In this document: positions 25,356 to 34,342 of the stretch, in pieces
How positions within the stretch are numbered: position 1 is the stretch's first letter
How the letters are laid out: every line of letters starts with the position of its first letter
Source of the DNA: a virus
IMG/VR virus record: IMGVR_UViG_3300037234_000551
Coordinates: 1-64,000 of that record
DNA length: 64,000 bases
Strand: one strand, 5' to 3'
Notes under the pieces: model-generated
Told to the model about the DNA's origin: nothing
Seen by the model: the letters and a program-made list of their open reading frames with translations, nothing else
Database searches by the model: none
Translations under genes and position numbers: made by a program

Positions 25356-25695
25356 TTTTTTTGGCAATAGACTACCTTCTATATATATTAATTTGTAGAA
25401 GGGTAGTGATTGTTGACTTTTTACATTAGGTGTATTTCACAATAATATACCCCCTTTCATAGAAGACAATTTTCTGGTTGGCATTCGCTACCCTTTTTTA
25501 ATTGTTTAACCGAGCATGTAAGACACTTGGGAGGGCTGCATTTGCGGTTCGTTGAGTTTACTCACTTGGGGTGAGTTTATTCACTTGGGTGCATTGCTCA
25601 CAAATAGAAATCAAATAAAACTCAAGTAAAACCCAACTGAAGTTTTCTTGAGTATAGGAAATTTCCGTTGGCAGAAAGGAGGATGCAAGGGGAGG
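25356..25695 (+). promoter_or_regulatory. Non-coding region with hairpin and tandem direct repeats
   Basis: No supported gene. It holds a hairpin CTACCTTCTA / TAGAAGGGTAG (about 25370-25405, one bulge). It also has two tandem copies of an 18-nt sequence TGAGTTTAYTCACTTGGG (25553-25570 and 25572-25589), plus a partial CACTTGGG at about 25525. AT-rich tracts separate these. Short tandem direct repeats in a gap after the polymerase operon could be operators, promoters or an origin-like element. Confidence 0.55.
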
Positions 25696-25920
25696 ATGAA
25701 AGGTAAAGACTTTTTAGTACCTGGTGACTATGTTGAGAAAGTGTGTAAACTGGGCAAGGGAGAGGAAACCTGTAGGTACCTGATAGTTGGTAGTGGTGGG
25801 TTTGAGTGTGGAAAAGATAGTGGATTTCAAGAAAAGATCGACAAAAATTTTGAGCAGGGAATTATGGTAGCTACAGGTGATAACTGCACAGGAATCACAA
25901 ATGTTACAGGAGCTGCATGA
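25696..25920 (+). CDS. Small Cys-containing protein
   Basis: ATG 25696 with AAAGGAGG about 13 nt and GGGGAGG directly upstream. 74 residues with four scattered cysteines (VCK, TCR, ECG, NCT), glycine-rich. Unknown. Confidence 0.5.
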   Translation: MKGKDFLVPGDYVEKVCKLGKGEETCRYLIVGSGGFECGKDSGFQEKIDKNFEQGIMVATGDNCTGITNVTGAA

Positions 25921-26174
25921 TGTGGCCATTTGAATGTGGTATTGTCAGACACAAATTTAGACCAAGGTTCTCTTACAGTTTTCCGGAGAAATTGGAGTTG
26001 GCTACGTTAACAGATCTAATTGTAAAGTTAGGAGGTCAGAGAGAAGCAAATGGTATGCCCCTTATGGCAGGGGAAGTTGGAGTAGTTGTTAAGTCTTTTC
26101 TAAACCGAAACTACATCTATGACATCTGTGAGAAATGTGGAGAAATAAGAGATGAAAGGAGTGAGAACACTTAA
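25917..26174 (+). CDS. Small zinc-knuckle-like protein
   Basis: ATG overlaps the previous TGA (ATGATG). 85 residues with an early C/H pair (FECGIVRH) and a late CEKCG. Possibly one zinc. Unknown function. Confidence 0.55.
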   Translation: MMWPFECGIVRHKFRPRFSYSFPEKLELATLTDLIVKLGGQREANGMPLMAGEVGVVVKSFLNRNYIYDICEKCGEIRDERSENT

Positions 26175-26291
26175 GATCGCAGATTTATGTTTTTCTCCTA
26201 GTGCGCACAGTCAAATTACCGTAAGGCAGAATGATGTTAACTATGTACATACCAAACTCCTGATTTGGAGCTTTTACTTTGTGGTGGGCGT

Positions 26292-26435
26292 ATGGATAAG
26301 TTAATCCGCAGGGTAAAAAATCGAATTATTGACAAGATTAACAAAAGTGAGGATCTAAAGAAAGTCCTCCAAACTGCCCGTTTGTGGAGAGTTAGAGTTC
26401 CGAAACAGTTAAAGAAAGATATTGAAGAAAAGTAG
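26292..26435 (+). CDS. Short basic ORF, 47 aa
   Basis: ATG 26292 to TAG 26435, nearly half Lys/Arg and helical. The ribosome site (GGTGGGCG) is weak. It lies in a mostly non-coding stretch just before the long hairpin, so it may not be translated. Confidence 0.35.
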   Translation: MDKLIRRVKNRIIDKINKSEDLKKVLQTARLWRVRVPKQLKKDIEEK

Positions 26436-26449
26436 ATTAGCATGGCTAC

Positions 26450-26555
26450 GTCGATCGCTCGACTGCTAGCATCGCTGATTTACTCACTTACCCGATAATA
26501 ATAATAAGGGATAAATAGTGAGTAGATTAGCGATGCTAGCAGTCGAGTGATCGAC
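26450..26555 (+). repeat. 39-bp inverted repeat (long RNA hairpin)
   Basis: Arm 26450-26488 pairs with 26517-26555 over 39 positions without a gap: 36 Watson-Crick and 3 G-U pairs, around a 28-nt AT-rich loop that has its own CCC/GGG. All three departures being G-U points to selection at the RNA level. The sequence CTCTTTTTGTTTTTGG follows 15 nt later, so it may act as a terminator. It separates the polymerase 1 region from the replication genes. Confidence 0.85.
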
Positions 26556-26602
26556 AACTCGGGGTTAACTCTTTTTGTTTTTGGATAAGGAGTCGTGACG
26601 GT

Positions 26603-27178
26603 ATGTTTAAAACCATGTCTGCCGAGAAGTTTGTTGAGCGACTAAATGTTGATGTCTACCCGATTACCGTCGTCAAGTTTCTGTTGAATAAGAGGAAAAT
26701 ACTGTATTACTTCTCGAAAGCTGCAGATAAAAATTTCGAGATTCGAGGAATTAAATATCAGGTTGATAACTCGATTTGCGAACCATGCAATTCGAAAGAT
26801 GACGGAGTCCTTTGTAGACAACATACTTCGATTCAACGAGTAATAGATTCTGAGAGGGTCGCATTTGACGTTGATACGAACTGTTATTTCTTTAAGAATG
26901 AGATCTTCAGAAGGGTCGGTGAAAGAGTAGTAATAGTCTATTGCCCTCACCCTAAGTTGATTGCAGGAGATATAACAGACGAGAAGGTTAGAAAAGTTAA
27001 TCCAGTTACTATCGAAGACGAAGCAATGGAAATACCCGAATTTAAAGAGATTAATAAGTTCATCTCTAGCGATCTTCTAGACCAGCATGTAAAATGTTGG
27101 TTCAATGATGAATTCTCAATTATTACAGTTCCGGAGGATAGAAATTCATCGAATTGGTGTTTGATTTCAAACAAATAG
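26603..27178 (+). CDS. Hypothetical protein with CxxC/CxxH site
   Basis: 191 residues; residues about 58-75 contain CEPC and LCRQH, a possible zinc site. Otherwise alpha/beta with acidic patches. TAAGGAGTCGTGACGGT precedes ATG 26603. It opens the replication/recombination block and lies 13 nt before the SSB-like gene, so a role in DNA metabolism is plausible but not demonstrated. Confidence 0.7.
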   Translation: MFKTMSAEKFVERLNVDVYPITVVKFLLNKRKILYYFSKAADKNFEIRGIKYQVDNSICEPCNSKDDGVLCRQHTSIQRVIDSERVAFDVDTNCYFFKNEIFRRVGERVVIVYCPHPKLIAGDITDEKVRKVNPVTIEDEAMEIPEFKEINKFISSDLLDQHVKCWFNDEFSIITVPEDRNSSNWCLISNK

Positions 27179-27191
27179 GAGGATTACTAAG

Positions 27192-28130
27192 ATGAGCGGT
27201 ATCGAAGAATATGAAGGTTTAGCAGAAGCTGGCTATGAATCAAGACAACCAGTTAGTCCGGAGGACGAGTTCTACCACTCTATTTATGTCGCAGGTCAGT
27301 CGAGAAAAAATCAAAGTGGTGTTCAAGAGGAAGCAGGAAAGTTACAGGTTAGAGGTGTTGAGTATAACCTTGGAAAGGCCTACATGATTATAACTCATGT
27401 TAAGGCACTTCTTGCAAAGATAGATAGAGATCCCTCAGGTCGTGAAAGTGTCAAGTGTTTCTCGTATCAGCAAGGAGATCCGCCTTGGTATGGAACGTCT
27501 GGAGTCAAGTGTGGTATAAACTCAGCAGAACGAGCAGCTGCTGATTTCTGTAATCCCTGTCGAGCACAACTAGTTGTTGGTGGTATATATTGTGATGCCC
27601 AAGGCAATCCAGTAGTGGACAAGGAAAAGAAGCCGACATTTGTCTTTATTCGTGGTAAAGGGATGAAGTACTCTAGAGTTGCGGATTATATAAACAATCT
27701 GCAAAGCGATGACTTCGAACCTATATTTACTCCAGTTACCGATGAGTCGAAAAGATTCGAGAAGATTCATGTTAATAACAAGAGATTTGTTACGGAAATT
27801 GGAGTTGCAACCGAGGAGTCCAATTGGGGTCCAAGGCAAGTATTTGATTTAAGTCGAGGAGTCCAGCTGTCAAATGAGACAGTTATGAATGTACTTCGTA
27901 TAACAAAGAAAACTCTTGATAAGTTTAATGAAAAGTTTGACTGGTCAAGGGGTAAACAGGTGAGTGGTTACGCTGAAACGGCAGCTGTCCCACCAGAACA
28001 GCAGATTCCTGAAGTCACGCCTCCACCTGAGGCGGCGGAACAACCAGCTGCACAATCTACTGAACAACCTGTACAACCTACACAAACTGAACCAGCAAAA
28101 CAATTTACTTTTGACGATATTGATTTTTAA
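27192..28130 (+). CDS. Probable single-stranded-DNA-binding protein (gp32-like in role)
   Basis: 312 residues. A zinc-site-like cluster (VKCFSY...VKCGI...DFCNPC, about residues 90-118) lies in a beta-rich core, as in T4-type gp32. A disordered Pro/Gln/Glu/Thr linker follows, then a short acidic C-terminal tip FTFDDIDF. That tip closely resembles the DDDIPF-like tails by which SSBs recruit partners. Position, ahead of AAA+, helicase, topoisomerase and gp46/47 genes, fits. The core is not close enough to any family for me to be certain. Confidence 0.65.
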   Translation: MSGIEEYEGLAEAGYESRQPVSPEDEFYHSIYVAGQSRKNQSGVQEEAGKLQVRGVEYNLGKAYMIITHVKALLAKIDRDPSGRESVKCFSYQQGDPPWYGTSGVKCGINSAERAAADFCNPCRAQLVVGGIYCDAQGNPVVDKEKKPTFVFIRGKGMKYSRVADYINNLQSDDFEPIFTPVTDESKRFEKIHVNNKRFVTEIGVATEESNWGPRQVFDLSRGVQLSNETVMNVLRITKKTLDKFNEKFDWSRGKQVSGYAETAAVPPEQQIPEVTPPPEAAEQPAAQSTEQPVQPTQTEPAKQFTFDDIDF

Positions 28131-28199
28131 TTAAACTTGGTATTTTGGAACATTGAGACAATTACAAATGCCTATAGTACATCTCGAAGGGAGTATAGG

Positions 28200-29414
28200 A
28201 TGAGCGAAGGTCAGGAGGCACAAAAGTATTTTGAAAGGTTGAATATCGCGGTTCTGAGTATCAATCGAATCAAGGAACTGGTTAAAACTCACATTCTAAA
28301 TGTCATGGCCTGTTGGGACCAAGGAAAGGATGTTTTAAAGCAGGCCTTTCACATACTTGGCCCGGCGGGCGTTGGGAAGACTGAAATCTGTTTGCAGATT
28401 AGCGATGAATTAACCAAGGAGACTGGAAAGCAGTTTGACCAAATTAAAATCCAGTGTCCCGTGCTTTCGAGAGATGATTTTTTGATTCCATTTCCGGTGA
28501 CAAGGGATGGGGAGCAGAGGTTCAAAATGTTGTACTCTGATTTTATTCCTACTGATCCGGATAGTTTTGGAATCTATATAATTGATGAGTTCTCAAGGGG
28601 TGATCACAATTTACAGCAACTTCTCTGGCAAGTACAGAATGAGAACAAAATCCATCTGTTTCCTTTCCCAAAAGGATGGTTTGTTATTTCTCTGGATAAT
28701 CCAGATGATGCTGAATATAGTGTTGATCAACTTGAGGATGCTGCAGGATTAAGGAGGATGTTACACTTATATGTTGAAGTATCTCCACAAGATTTTCTAA
28801 ACCATGCAATTGCGAATGGTTTTCACTCTTTAACAGTTGAGTTTATTCAGTCACATCCTGACTACCTTTATGATTTTGACGCACAGAAAAGAGGTAGCGT
28901 CTATGCGAACCCTGCGAGTTATGAGAGGGTATCAAACCTTCTATGGGGTTATGAAGCAAGGGGTGGAATATCTGCTAGCCACAATGAACTTGACTATCTA
29001 ATCTCTGGTTTGTTGAATGTGAATATGACTCGTTTATTCATGGAGTTTGCTAGAGAAAGAAAGGATATCAATCCGAGGGATGTCTTTAGTGATTATCCTA
29101 AAGTCAGGAAACAGGTGAGACAATATGTGAAAGAGCAAAATAATGCCAAACTTGGAGAACTGATGGTGGCGTTTACCACATTTGTTTCAACTTCAAGACC
29201 TGACTATACAGTTAAAGAGCAAAGAAACATTGTTGCTTTTCTGACAGACATCCCGATAGATACTGCTGCTCTTTTCGTATCTCAGGTTGACAATTTTAGT
29301 AGGACGTCTGATGAGTTTCGTTATATAACAAAACTCCATACTGATCTGATGAAGTTGTCTGAGAGATATAGAAAAGACTTTTATGAACCAATTGTTACAG
29401 TCGGAAAGGGCTAA
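28200..29414 (+). CDS. MoxR-type AAA+ ATPase
   Basis: ATG 28200 (GAAGGGAGTATAGG upstream) is preferred to an upstream TTG at 28137. 404 residues: Walker A GPAGVGKT at about residue 60, Walker B IYIIDEFSR near 130, and a sensor-like ISLDNPDD. This is the MoxR/RavA class, which works as a hexameric remodelling ATPase with a VWA partner. The partner lies 2 nt downstream. Substrate unknown. Confidence 0.85.
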   Translation: MSEGQEAQKYFERLNIAVLSINRIKELVKTHILNVMACWDQGKDVLKQAFHILGPAGVGKTEICLQISDELTKETGKQFDQIKIQCPVLSRDDFLIPFPVTRDGEQRFKMLYSDFIPTDPDSFGIYIIDEFSRGDHNLQQLLWQVQNENKIHLFPFPKGWFVISLDNPDDAEYSVDQLEDAAGLRRMLHLYVEVSPQDFLNHAIANGFHSLTVEFIQSHPDYLYDFDAQKRGSVYANPASYERVSNLLWGYEARGGISASHNELDYLISGLLNVNMTRLFMEFARERKDINPRDVFSDYPKVRKQVRQYVKEQNNAKLGELMVAFTTFVSTSRPDYTVKEQRNIVAFLTDIPIDTAALFVSQVDNFSRTSDEFRYITKLHTDLMKLSERYRKDFYEPIVTVGKG

Positions 29415-29416
29415 AT

Positions 29417-30766
29417 ATGACCCCAGATGAGAGATTAAAACAACTGGTCGCTAAGATGGTCTTGGGGAACTCATATTGGGGTTACTTGTTCTCGAGGCTA
29501 GCGAGAAGGTCGACTAAGGGCCTCCCATCTATTATGGGTGTTGCTCCAGAACACGATGGGATGATCGCACTATATTACCAACCAGAATTAGTGGATGTAG
29601 CAAGTGATGATGTTCTCATGCTCGTTTTGGAGCATGAAGGGATGCACGTACTTAATAAGCATATTCCAAGGTTGATAAGAATGTTAGCGAATGAGTTGAA
29701 TGAAAAACGCAAACCAATGAAAAGTCAAATTTGGAATATTGCTGCCGACTGTTGTGTTAATACACAAATGAGTATGCCCAAAGAAGTGATGGTAGGCGAC
29801 ACGAAAGTTTATCCTCAATTTCCTGATGATCATAAATTGCCACCGGACAAGATCACTGAACACTATTTTAACTTGTTGATGAAAAGAGTTAAGGAGATTC
29901 AGTGTCCTCAATGTGGGGCATCTGGGGAAGGTCTTGGTCAGTCCGAGAAAGGTGAGGGTGGTCAGCAGGAACCGGAACAAGTGACTTGTCCTAATTGTGC
30001 CGGTGGAGGTGAGATGCAACTAGATGATCACACTCCCTGGACAAAAAATTTGGAAGGAGTTACTGACCTTAGTTCCCTCTCAAGAAAAATAGACACCAAT
30101 GTTGGAAATGTCATTAGAGAGGCAGTTAAGAATTTTAACAAAAGGAGAGGTACTCTTCCATCTCATGTTCAGGATTTAATCGAAGAGGCTCTTAGACCTC
30201 CAAAGGCACCATATTACGAGATTATCAGGAGACTTGTTCGAGGATCTCGTTTGTCTAAATTTCGGAGATCTCCTACAAGAATTAACAGAAAGAGGGCGTA
30301 CCTGTTTACCCTTTCAGATGATGGTAGTCCAGTATTTTCACCATTTCCCGGAAAGAAGAGAGACTACTCCTTCTATATCTCTTTGATAATTGACACATCA
30401 GGTAGTATGTCAGTAGATGAAATTCTTGATGCTCTGTCTGCTTGTGGAAGTATTATGGAAAAGGATCGTCACACAAGAGTTGTGGTTCTTGAGTGTGATG
30501 CAATACTTCAGAAAGAGTATGAAGTAAAGAAACTTCGTGACATACAGTTTAAAGTAAAAGGTAGAGGGGGTACAGCAATGGCTCCAGCTCTCAAACGAGC
30601 AAGGGAGTTGGGAACAGATGTTACTCTTGGTTTCACAGATGGATATACAGAGGATATAAATGCTCTACCACGGAAAATGTTACCAAAGAAACTCATTTGG
30701 TGTGTACCAGAAGCGAGAGGCAACATTGATTTACTGAATCGAACTGGTTACATTGTGAGGATCTAA
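29417..30766 (+). CDS. VWA protein with HExxH metallopeptidase-like domain (MoxR partner)
   Basis: 449 residues. The N-terminal domain has LEHEGMHVLNKH (about residue 75), an HExxH zinc motif as in DUF2201-type putative metallopeptidases. Two CxxC pairs (CPQCG...CPNC) follow at about 160-195. The C-terminal von Willebrand A domain has IIDTSGSMS (MIDAS DxSxS), and later GGTAM and GFTDG complete the metal site. MoxR AAA+/VWA pairs act together on protein complexes. Here they sit between SSB-like and topoisomerase genes. Confidence 0.85.
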   Translation: MTPDERLKQLVAKMVLGNSYWGYLFSRLARRSTKGLPSIMGVAPEHDGMIALYYQPELVDVASDDVLMLVLEHEGMHVLNKHIPRLIRMLANELNEKRKPMKSQIWNIAADCCVNTQMSMPKEVMVGDTKVYPQFPDDHKLPPDKITEHYFNLLMKRVKEIQCPQCGASGEGLGQSEKGEGGQQEPEQVTCPNCAGGGEMQLDDHTPWTKNLEGVTDLSSLSRKIDTNVGNVIREAVKNFNKRRGTLPSHVQDLIEEALRPPKAPYYEIIRRLVRGSRLSKFRRSPTRINRKRAYLFTLSDDGSPVFSPFPGKKRDYSFYISLIIDTSGSMSVDEILDALSACGSIMEKDRHTRVVVLECDAILQKEYEVKKLRDIQFKVKGRGGTAMAPALKRARELGTDVTLGFTDGYTEDINALPRKMLPKKLIWCVPEARGNIDLLNRTGYIVRI

Positions 30767-30767
30767 C

Positions 30768-31166
30768 ATGGACAAAAAAGGTTTTAAAGTAGCAAAAGGA
30801 GTGATGTTAGTTGGTGAGTGGGATCATGCGGTTATGTATCGAGTTGCGTGTGATTGCAAAGACCCTGAGCACGATGTCACGATTGACATGGAATTTGACA
30901 AAAGACTCGGTATGATATTTCTACAGCTTCATAAGGACGTTGAGTATTGTCATTATGATATTGATGCTTCAGCATCCGAGAAGCTTAGAAATTATTGGAG
31001 AACTATAAAGGCGGCCTTTAGGTTAGTCTTTACAGGATATCTCAAAACTAGCACAGAGTTTCTGTTACAAGATTTGGATCATATAGACTCCTTCATTGCA
31101 GCACTTATGAGAGGGAGAACATTTTGTGCTGAGAAACTTGAGGAATTTAAGAAGCAACAAGAGTAA
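30768..31166 (+). CDS. Hypothetical protein, 132 aa
   Basis: Begins 1 nt after the VWA stop. The first half is beta-rich with a CDC-x-DPEH segment and the second half is helical. A terminator follows, so it ends the SSB/MoxR/VWA unit. Not recognised. Confidence 0.7.
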   Translation: MDKKGFKVAKGVMLVGEWDHAVMYRVACDCKDPEHDVTIDMEFDKRLGMIFLQLHKDVEYCHYDIDASASEKLRNYWRTIKAAFRLVFTGYLKTSTEFLLQDLDHIDSFIAALMRGRTFCAEKLEEFKKQQE

Positions 31167-31172
31167 AAAAAA

Positions 31173-31204
31173 GACCTGGGTAGCTGAGCTACCCGGGTCC
31201 TTTT
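31173..31204 (+). terminator. Intrinsic terminator hairpin
   Basis: GACCTGGGTAGC / GCTACCCGGGTC, 12 bp with one G-U around a TGA loop, then CCTTTT. The T run is short but the stem is strong. Confidence 0.75.
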
Positions 31205-31228
31205 ATGAATTTTGAAGGAGATTTACAA

Positions 31229-32149
31229 ATGAAAAAAAGTGAACTTTTTCCGGTTTTGATAGGTTACGTTTCCGATCTCCCTCCAAACACAATTTTGGAT
31301 ATAGAAGTTTTACACCGACTCCTTGCGGATAAACGTAGTCTTAACGTAAGGGTGTCTACTCTTAAACAGTATCTTACTCTTTTGGCGAACGCGGGATTTT
31401 CAGTTAAGAAGAAAAAAATTACTAGACAAAAACCAGTATACTTTGTGGTTGGAGAAGGCAACAACTGGCCTTTCAAACTCTCTTTTTCAGAAGTGAAGGA
31501 GTTATCAATAAAGAAAGGATCAGCAAATGTTGAACTAGTTGCCTCAAGGGAAGATCTTGGTAAACCCCTAATATCTATGTATAAGAAAACTGAATTTGAT
31601 AAACCAGACTCTGTACTTGAGGTCAAAGAAGAGAAGGAATCTCCTGAATGGCACGATATAGATTTTGAGCAGTTGACAGATGAGAATCTCAAAGAAATTC
31701 TTGTTTCGACTAAGATTAGTGAAAAGTCAATTGGAAGAATTCTTTGGCAGGTTCTAGCTGATACTTTTTCTAAAATTAACGAGATGATTTTTGCGCTTGC
31801 GAACTATGAGAAAGAGCTTTCAAGGATAAGAAAGTATAAGGCTGATTTAGAAAGACAGAAGTTAGCACTTGAGGGTGAGCGAACAAATTTAGAGAATCAA
31901 GTTGAGAATATGGAGCGAACATTATCTGCGTGTGAAAGCAGAATCAAAGATTTAGAAGAATTGAACACTCAAATAGGAAGTAATTTTCTTAAAGAAGAAG
32001 AGAACACCAAGAAGCTGGAGATCGAAGTTTCTCAGTTGCAAAGAGATAAAGAAATTCTGGACAAGAAACTTAGGACAGCATTAGGTAAGCCACAAAAATT
32101 TGCAACAATTGGGGAGTTTATGCAAGCTAAGGAAGCTAAGGGAGGTTAG
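31229..32149 (+). CDS. Winged-helix plus coiled-coil protein, 306 aa
   Basis: ATG 31229 (TTGAAGGAG upstream) preferred over ATG 31205. Residues 10-80 resemble a winged helix (ILDIEVLHRLLADKR ... TLKQYLTLLANAGFSVKK...YFVV). Residues about 200-285 are a coiled coil, and the end is FATIGEFMQAKEAK. The same architecture and a similar last helix occur in the protein at 13591. It immediately precedes the topoisomerase B subunit (1-nt gap). Confidence 0.75.
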   Translation: MKKSELFPVLIGYVSDLPPNTILDIEVLHRLLADKRSLNVRVSTLKQYLTLLANAGFSVKKKKITRQKPVYFVVGEGNNWPFKLSFSEVKELSIKKGSANVELVASREDLGKPLISMYKKTEFDKPDSVLEVKEEKESPEWHDIDFEQLTDENLKEILVSTKISEKSIGRILWQVLADTFSKINEMIFALANYEKELSRIRKYKADLERQKLALEGERTNLENQVENMERTLSACESRIKDLEELNTQIGSNFLKEEENTKKLEIEVSQLQRDKEILDKKLRTALGKPQKFATIGEFMQAKEAKGG

Positions 32150-33958
32150 ATGGCAAAAAAGTATACCTCATCTGAAGTTAAGGTCCTCGATGAAGTCACC
32201 CATATACGCTTGAATCCTGGTATGTATATTGGGGAGACGGCAACCCCTGTCCATTTAATTGAGGAAGCATTAGACAATAGCCTTGATGAATGCTTGGCAG
32301 GGTTTGCCAGCGTCGTGGCAATAAATCTAGATACTAAAAATCATATCTATCAAGTGATAGACAATGGTAGAGGAATTCCGATTAGCAAGGATATTCCTAG
32401 ACTAATTTCAAGTAAACTTTTCTCTGGTGCAAAATTCCAGGGAATAAAAACAGCATACGATATTTGCAGCGGACGTCATGGTGTTGGTCTGGTTGCAATA
32501 AATGCTCTCAGTGATTTATACAAAATTGAGATATATAGAAATAGTAAGAGAGCATTGTTTGAGTTTGAAAATGCTAAGTTTCGAAGAAAAGAAATCAAGA
32601 AGTTTAGTGATCAGAAACCTTTTTCCACAATGATTCAATTCAGACCAGATAAGACGATATTTGAAAACTTGGTTCCAGACATCCAAAGAATCAGAAATCG
32701 TCTACTAATTGCTTCAGTCGAGTTACCAAAGTGTACATTTGCTTTGAGTGTAGACGGAAATCGTGAAGTTATTAAATTAGACATGCAAGAATACTTTATG
32801 AACTATTGTCTAAAGGATTCTGATAAAGAGATCTCACCAATCATTGATATTAATCCTGATTTGAGACCAGAGAATTTCAAAGTTAAATTTTGTTTTTCTA
32901 GAAATGGAACAACAACACCAAAAGTTCATACATCTGTCAATCTCCTTCCTGTAGAAGGAGGAGGAAGTCACATAAATGTATTCTATGATATTCTGAAGGA
33001 TATGTTTATGTCGAGGGCGAAGAAATTTGGACTGAAATTTCAACCAAACGATTGTCTTTGTGGATTGAGAGCATACTTGAGTCTGTCTCTGAAGAATCCT
33101 GAGTTCTCAGGTCAAATAAAATATCGACTTACGAATACTAAGAATGATTTATTGAAATTGACGAATCCTCTTAAGCAGAAAATTGAGCAACATTTTGATA
33201 AGAACCAGAATTTGCTTGAGCTCCTGCTTGAGCAGTTTGAATTATATAGGAAGAAACTAGATTCAAAAAGATTGAGGACTTTTACAAATGGAAAAAGAGC
33301 GTCTACGAAATTTACTAAACTCCGTGATTGCACCGATTCTAAAGGTGAATTATTTATCGTGGAAGGAGATTCGGCTGGTGGGTCTTTTATCAGCTGTCGT
33401 GATCCTCGTAGGCATGCTATCTTTCCTTTACGAGGGAAAATCCCTTCTATCGTTGGGGCTAAAGATATACTTAAGAACAAAGAGGTAGGAGAATTAATTC
33501 AAGCATTAGGAACAGGAGTTGGACCTCACTTTGATATTAGTGGTCTGAAATATGAAAAGGTCATTTGTGCCACAGATGCGGATGAAGATGGGGGACATAT
33601 TTTCTGTCTTCTAACAATTATCCTTGCCAACTTGGTTCCAGATGTGATAAAAAATGGACACTACTATCTAGTCCAAACTCCACTGTATGCAATAACTGAA
33701 GGTAAACAATTTATCCCATTATGGACTGAAAAGCAAGTTGCGAAAGCAAGAGAAAAGAAAAAGAAGATTTCTCGTTTTAAAGGTCTTGGAGAATTGAATC
33801 CAGACCAGCTAAAAGTGTGTGCAATTAATGAAAAGACGAGGAAGTTAATTCCTATTAAATTTTCAGATAATTTAGGTAAAATAATGAAGTTATTTAGTGA
33901 TGTTAATACAAAGAGGAAATTACTGAACATGGAGGAAAAACATGACAAAGAAAGATGA
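32150..33958 (+). CDS. Type II DNA topoisomerase, ATPase/TOPRIM subunit (GyrB/ParE-like)
   Basis: 602 residues. GHKL ATPase motifs: EALDNSLDE (about 43), DNGRGIP, GRHGVGLVAINALS. TOPRIM: VEGDSAGG (about 403) and DADEDGGHI (about 474), holding the catalytic Mg. The order and length fit a compact phage topoisomerase large subunit such as T4 gp39 fused with its gp60 part. It passes DNA duplexes through breaks made by the partner at 34343, relaxing replication forks. Confidence 0.95.
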   Translation: MAKKYTSSEVKVLDEVTHIRLNPGMYIGETATPVHLIEEALDNSLDECLAGFASVVAINLDTKNHIYQVIDNGRGIPISKDIPRLISSKLFSGAKFQGIKTAYDICSGRHGVGLVAINALSDLYKIEIYRNSKRALFEFENAKFRRKEIKKFSDQKPFSTMIQFRPDKTIFENLVPDIQRIRNRLLIASVELPKCTFALSVDGNREVIKLDMQEYFMNYCLKDSDKEISPIIDINPDLRPENFKVKFCFSRNGTTTPKVHTSVNLLPVEGGGSHINVFYDILKDMFMSRAKKFGLKFQPNDCLCGLRAYLSLSLKNPEFSGQIKYRLTNTKNDLLKLTNPLKQKIEQHFDKNQNLLELLLEQFELYRKKLDSKRLRTFTNGKRASTKFTKLRDCTDSKGELFIVEGDSAGGSFISCRDPRRHAIFPLRGKIPSIVGAKDILKNKEVGELIQALGTGVGPHFDISGLKYEKVICATDADEDGGHIFCLLTIILANLVPDVIKNGHYYLVQTPLYAITEGKQFIPLWTEKQVAKAREKKKKISRFKGLGELNPDQLKVCAINEKTRKLIPIKFSDNLGKIMKLFSDVNTKRKLLNMEEKHDKER

Positions 33959-34334
33959 GAGAGTTGATGTAAATAAAGAGATTGAGGTTCATGGAGTTCT
34001 ACCTGAAGATGATAGTCATATATTTATGGTGCATACGCATGGCATGGAAAAGTATGAACTTCCAAATCTTTTAGTTGAAGCTAGTGAGATCTTTACATAT
34101 GTAGCAACTTCCCTTTTAAACTCCATGTGTGATTGGTTGATAAATGATGTTAAAAAAGCTAACCTTGATAATGCCAAAAGCGATCCTGTTGTATTGCGCG
34201 GGTTGCCAAATATGGAGTTTATAGAAACAGTATATGATGGAGAAAAAGTATGGAAACTGACTCCAACTGAAAAAGTAGAGTGTGCCTGTTGTAATATTTC
34301 TGACGGTAAACCAGAAGGGGTAACCACACATTAG
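33942..34334 (+). CDS. Hypothetical protein between topoisomerase subunits
   Basis: 130 residues; GGAGGAAAAAC before ATG 33942, overlapping the B subunit by 17 nt. The C-terminus has CACC, a possible metal site. Co-expressed with both topoisomerase subunits; function unknown. Confidence 0.65.
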   Translation: MTKKDERVDVNKEIEVHGVLPEDDSHIFMVHTHGMEKYELPNLLVEASEIFTYVATSLLNSMCDWLINDVKKANLDNAKSDPVVLRGLPNMEFIETVYDGEKVWKLTPTEKVECACCNISDGKPEGVTTH

Positions 34335-34342
34335 GGGTTAAG

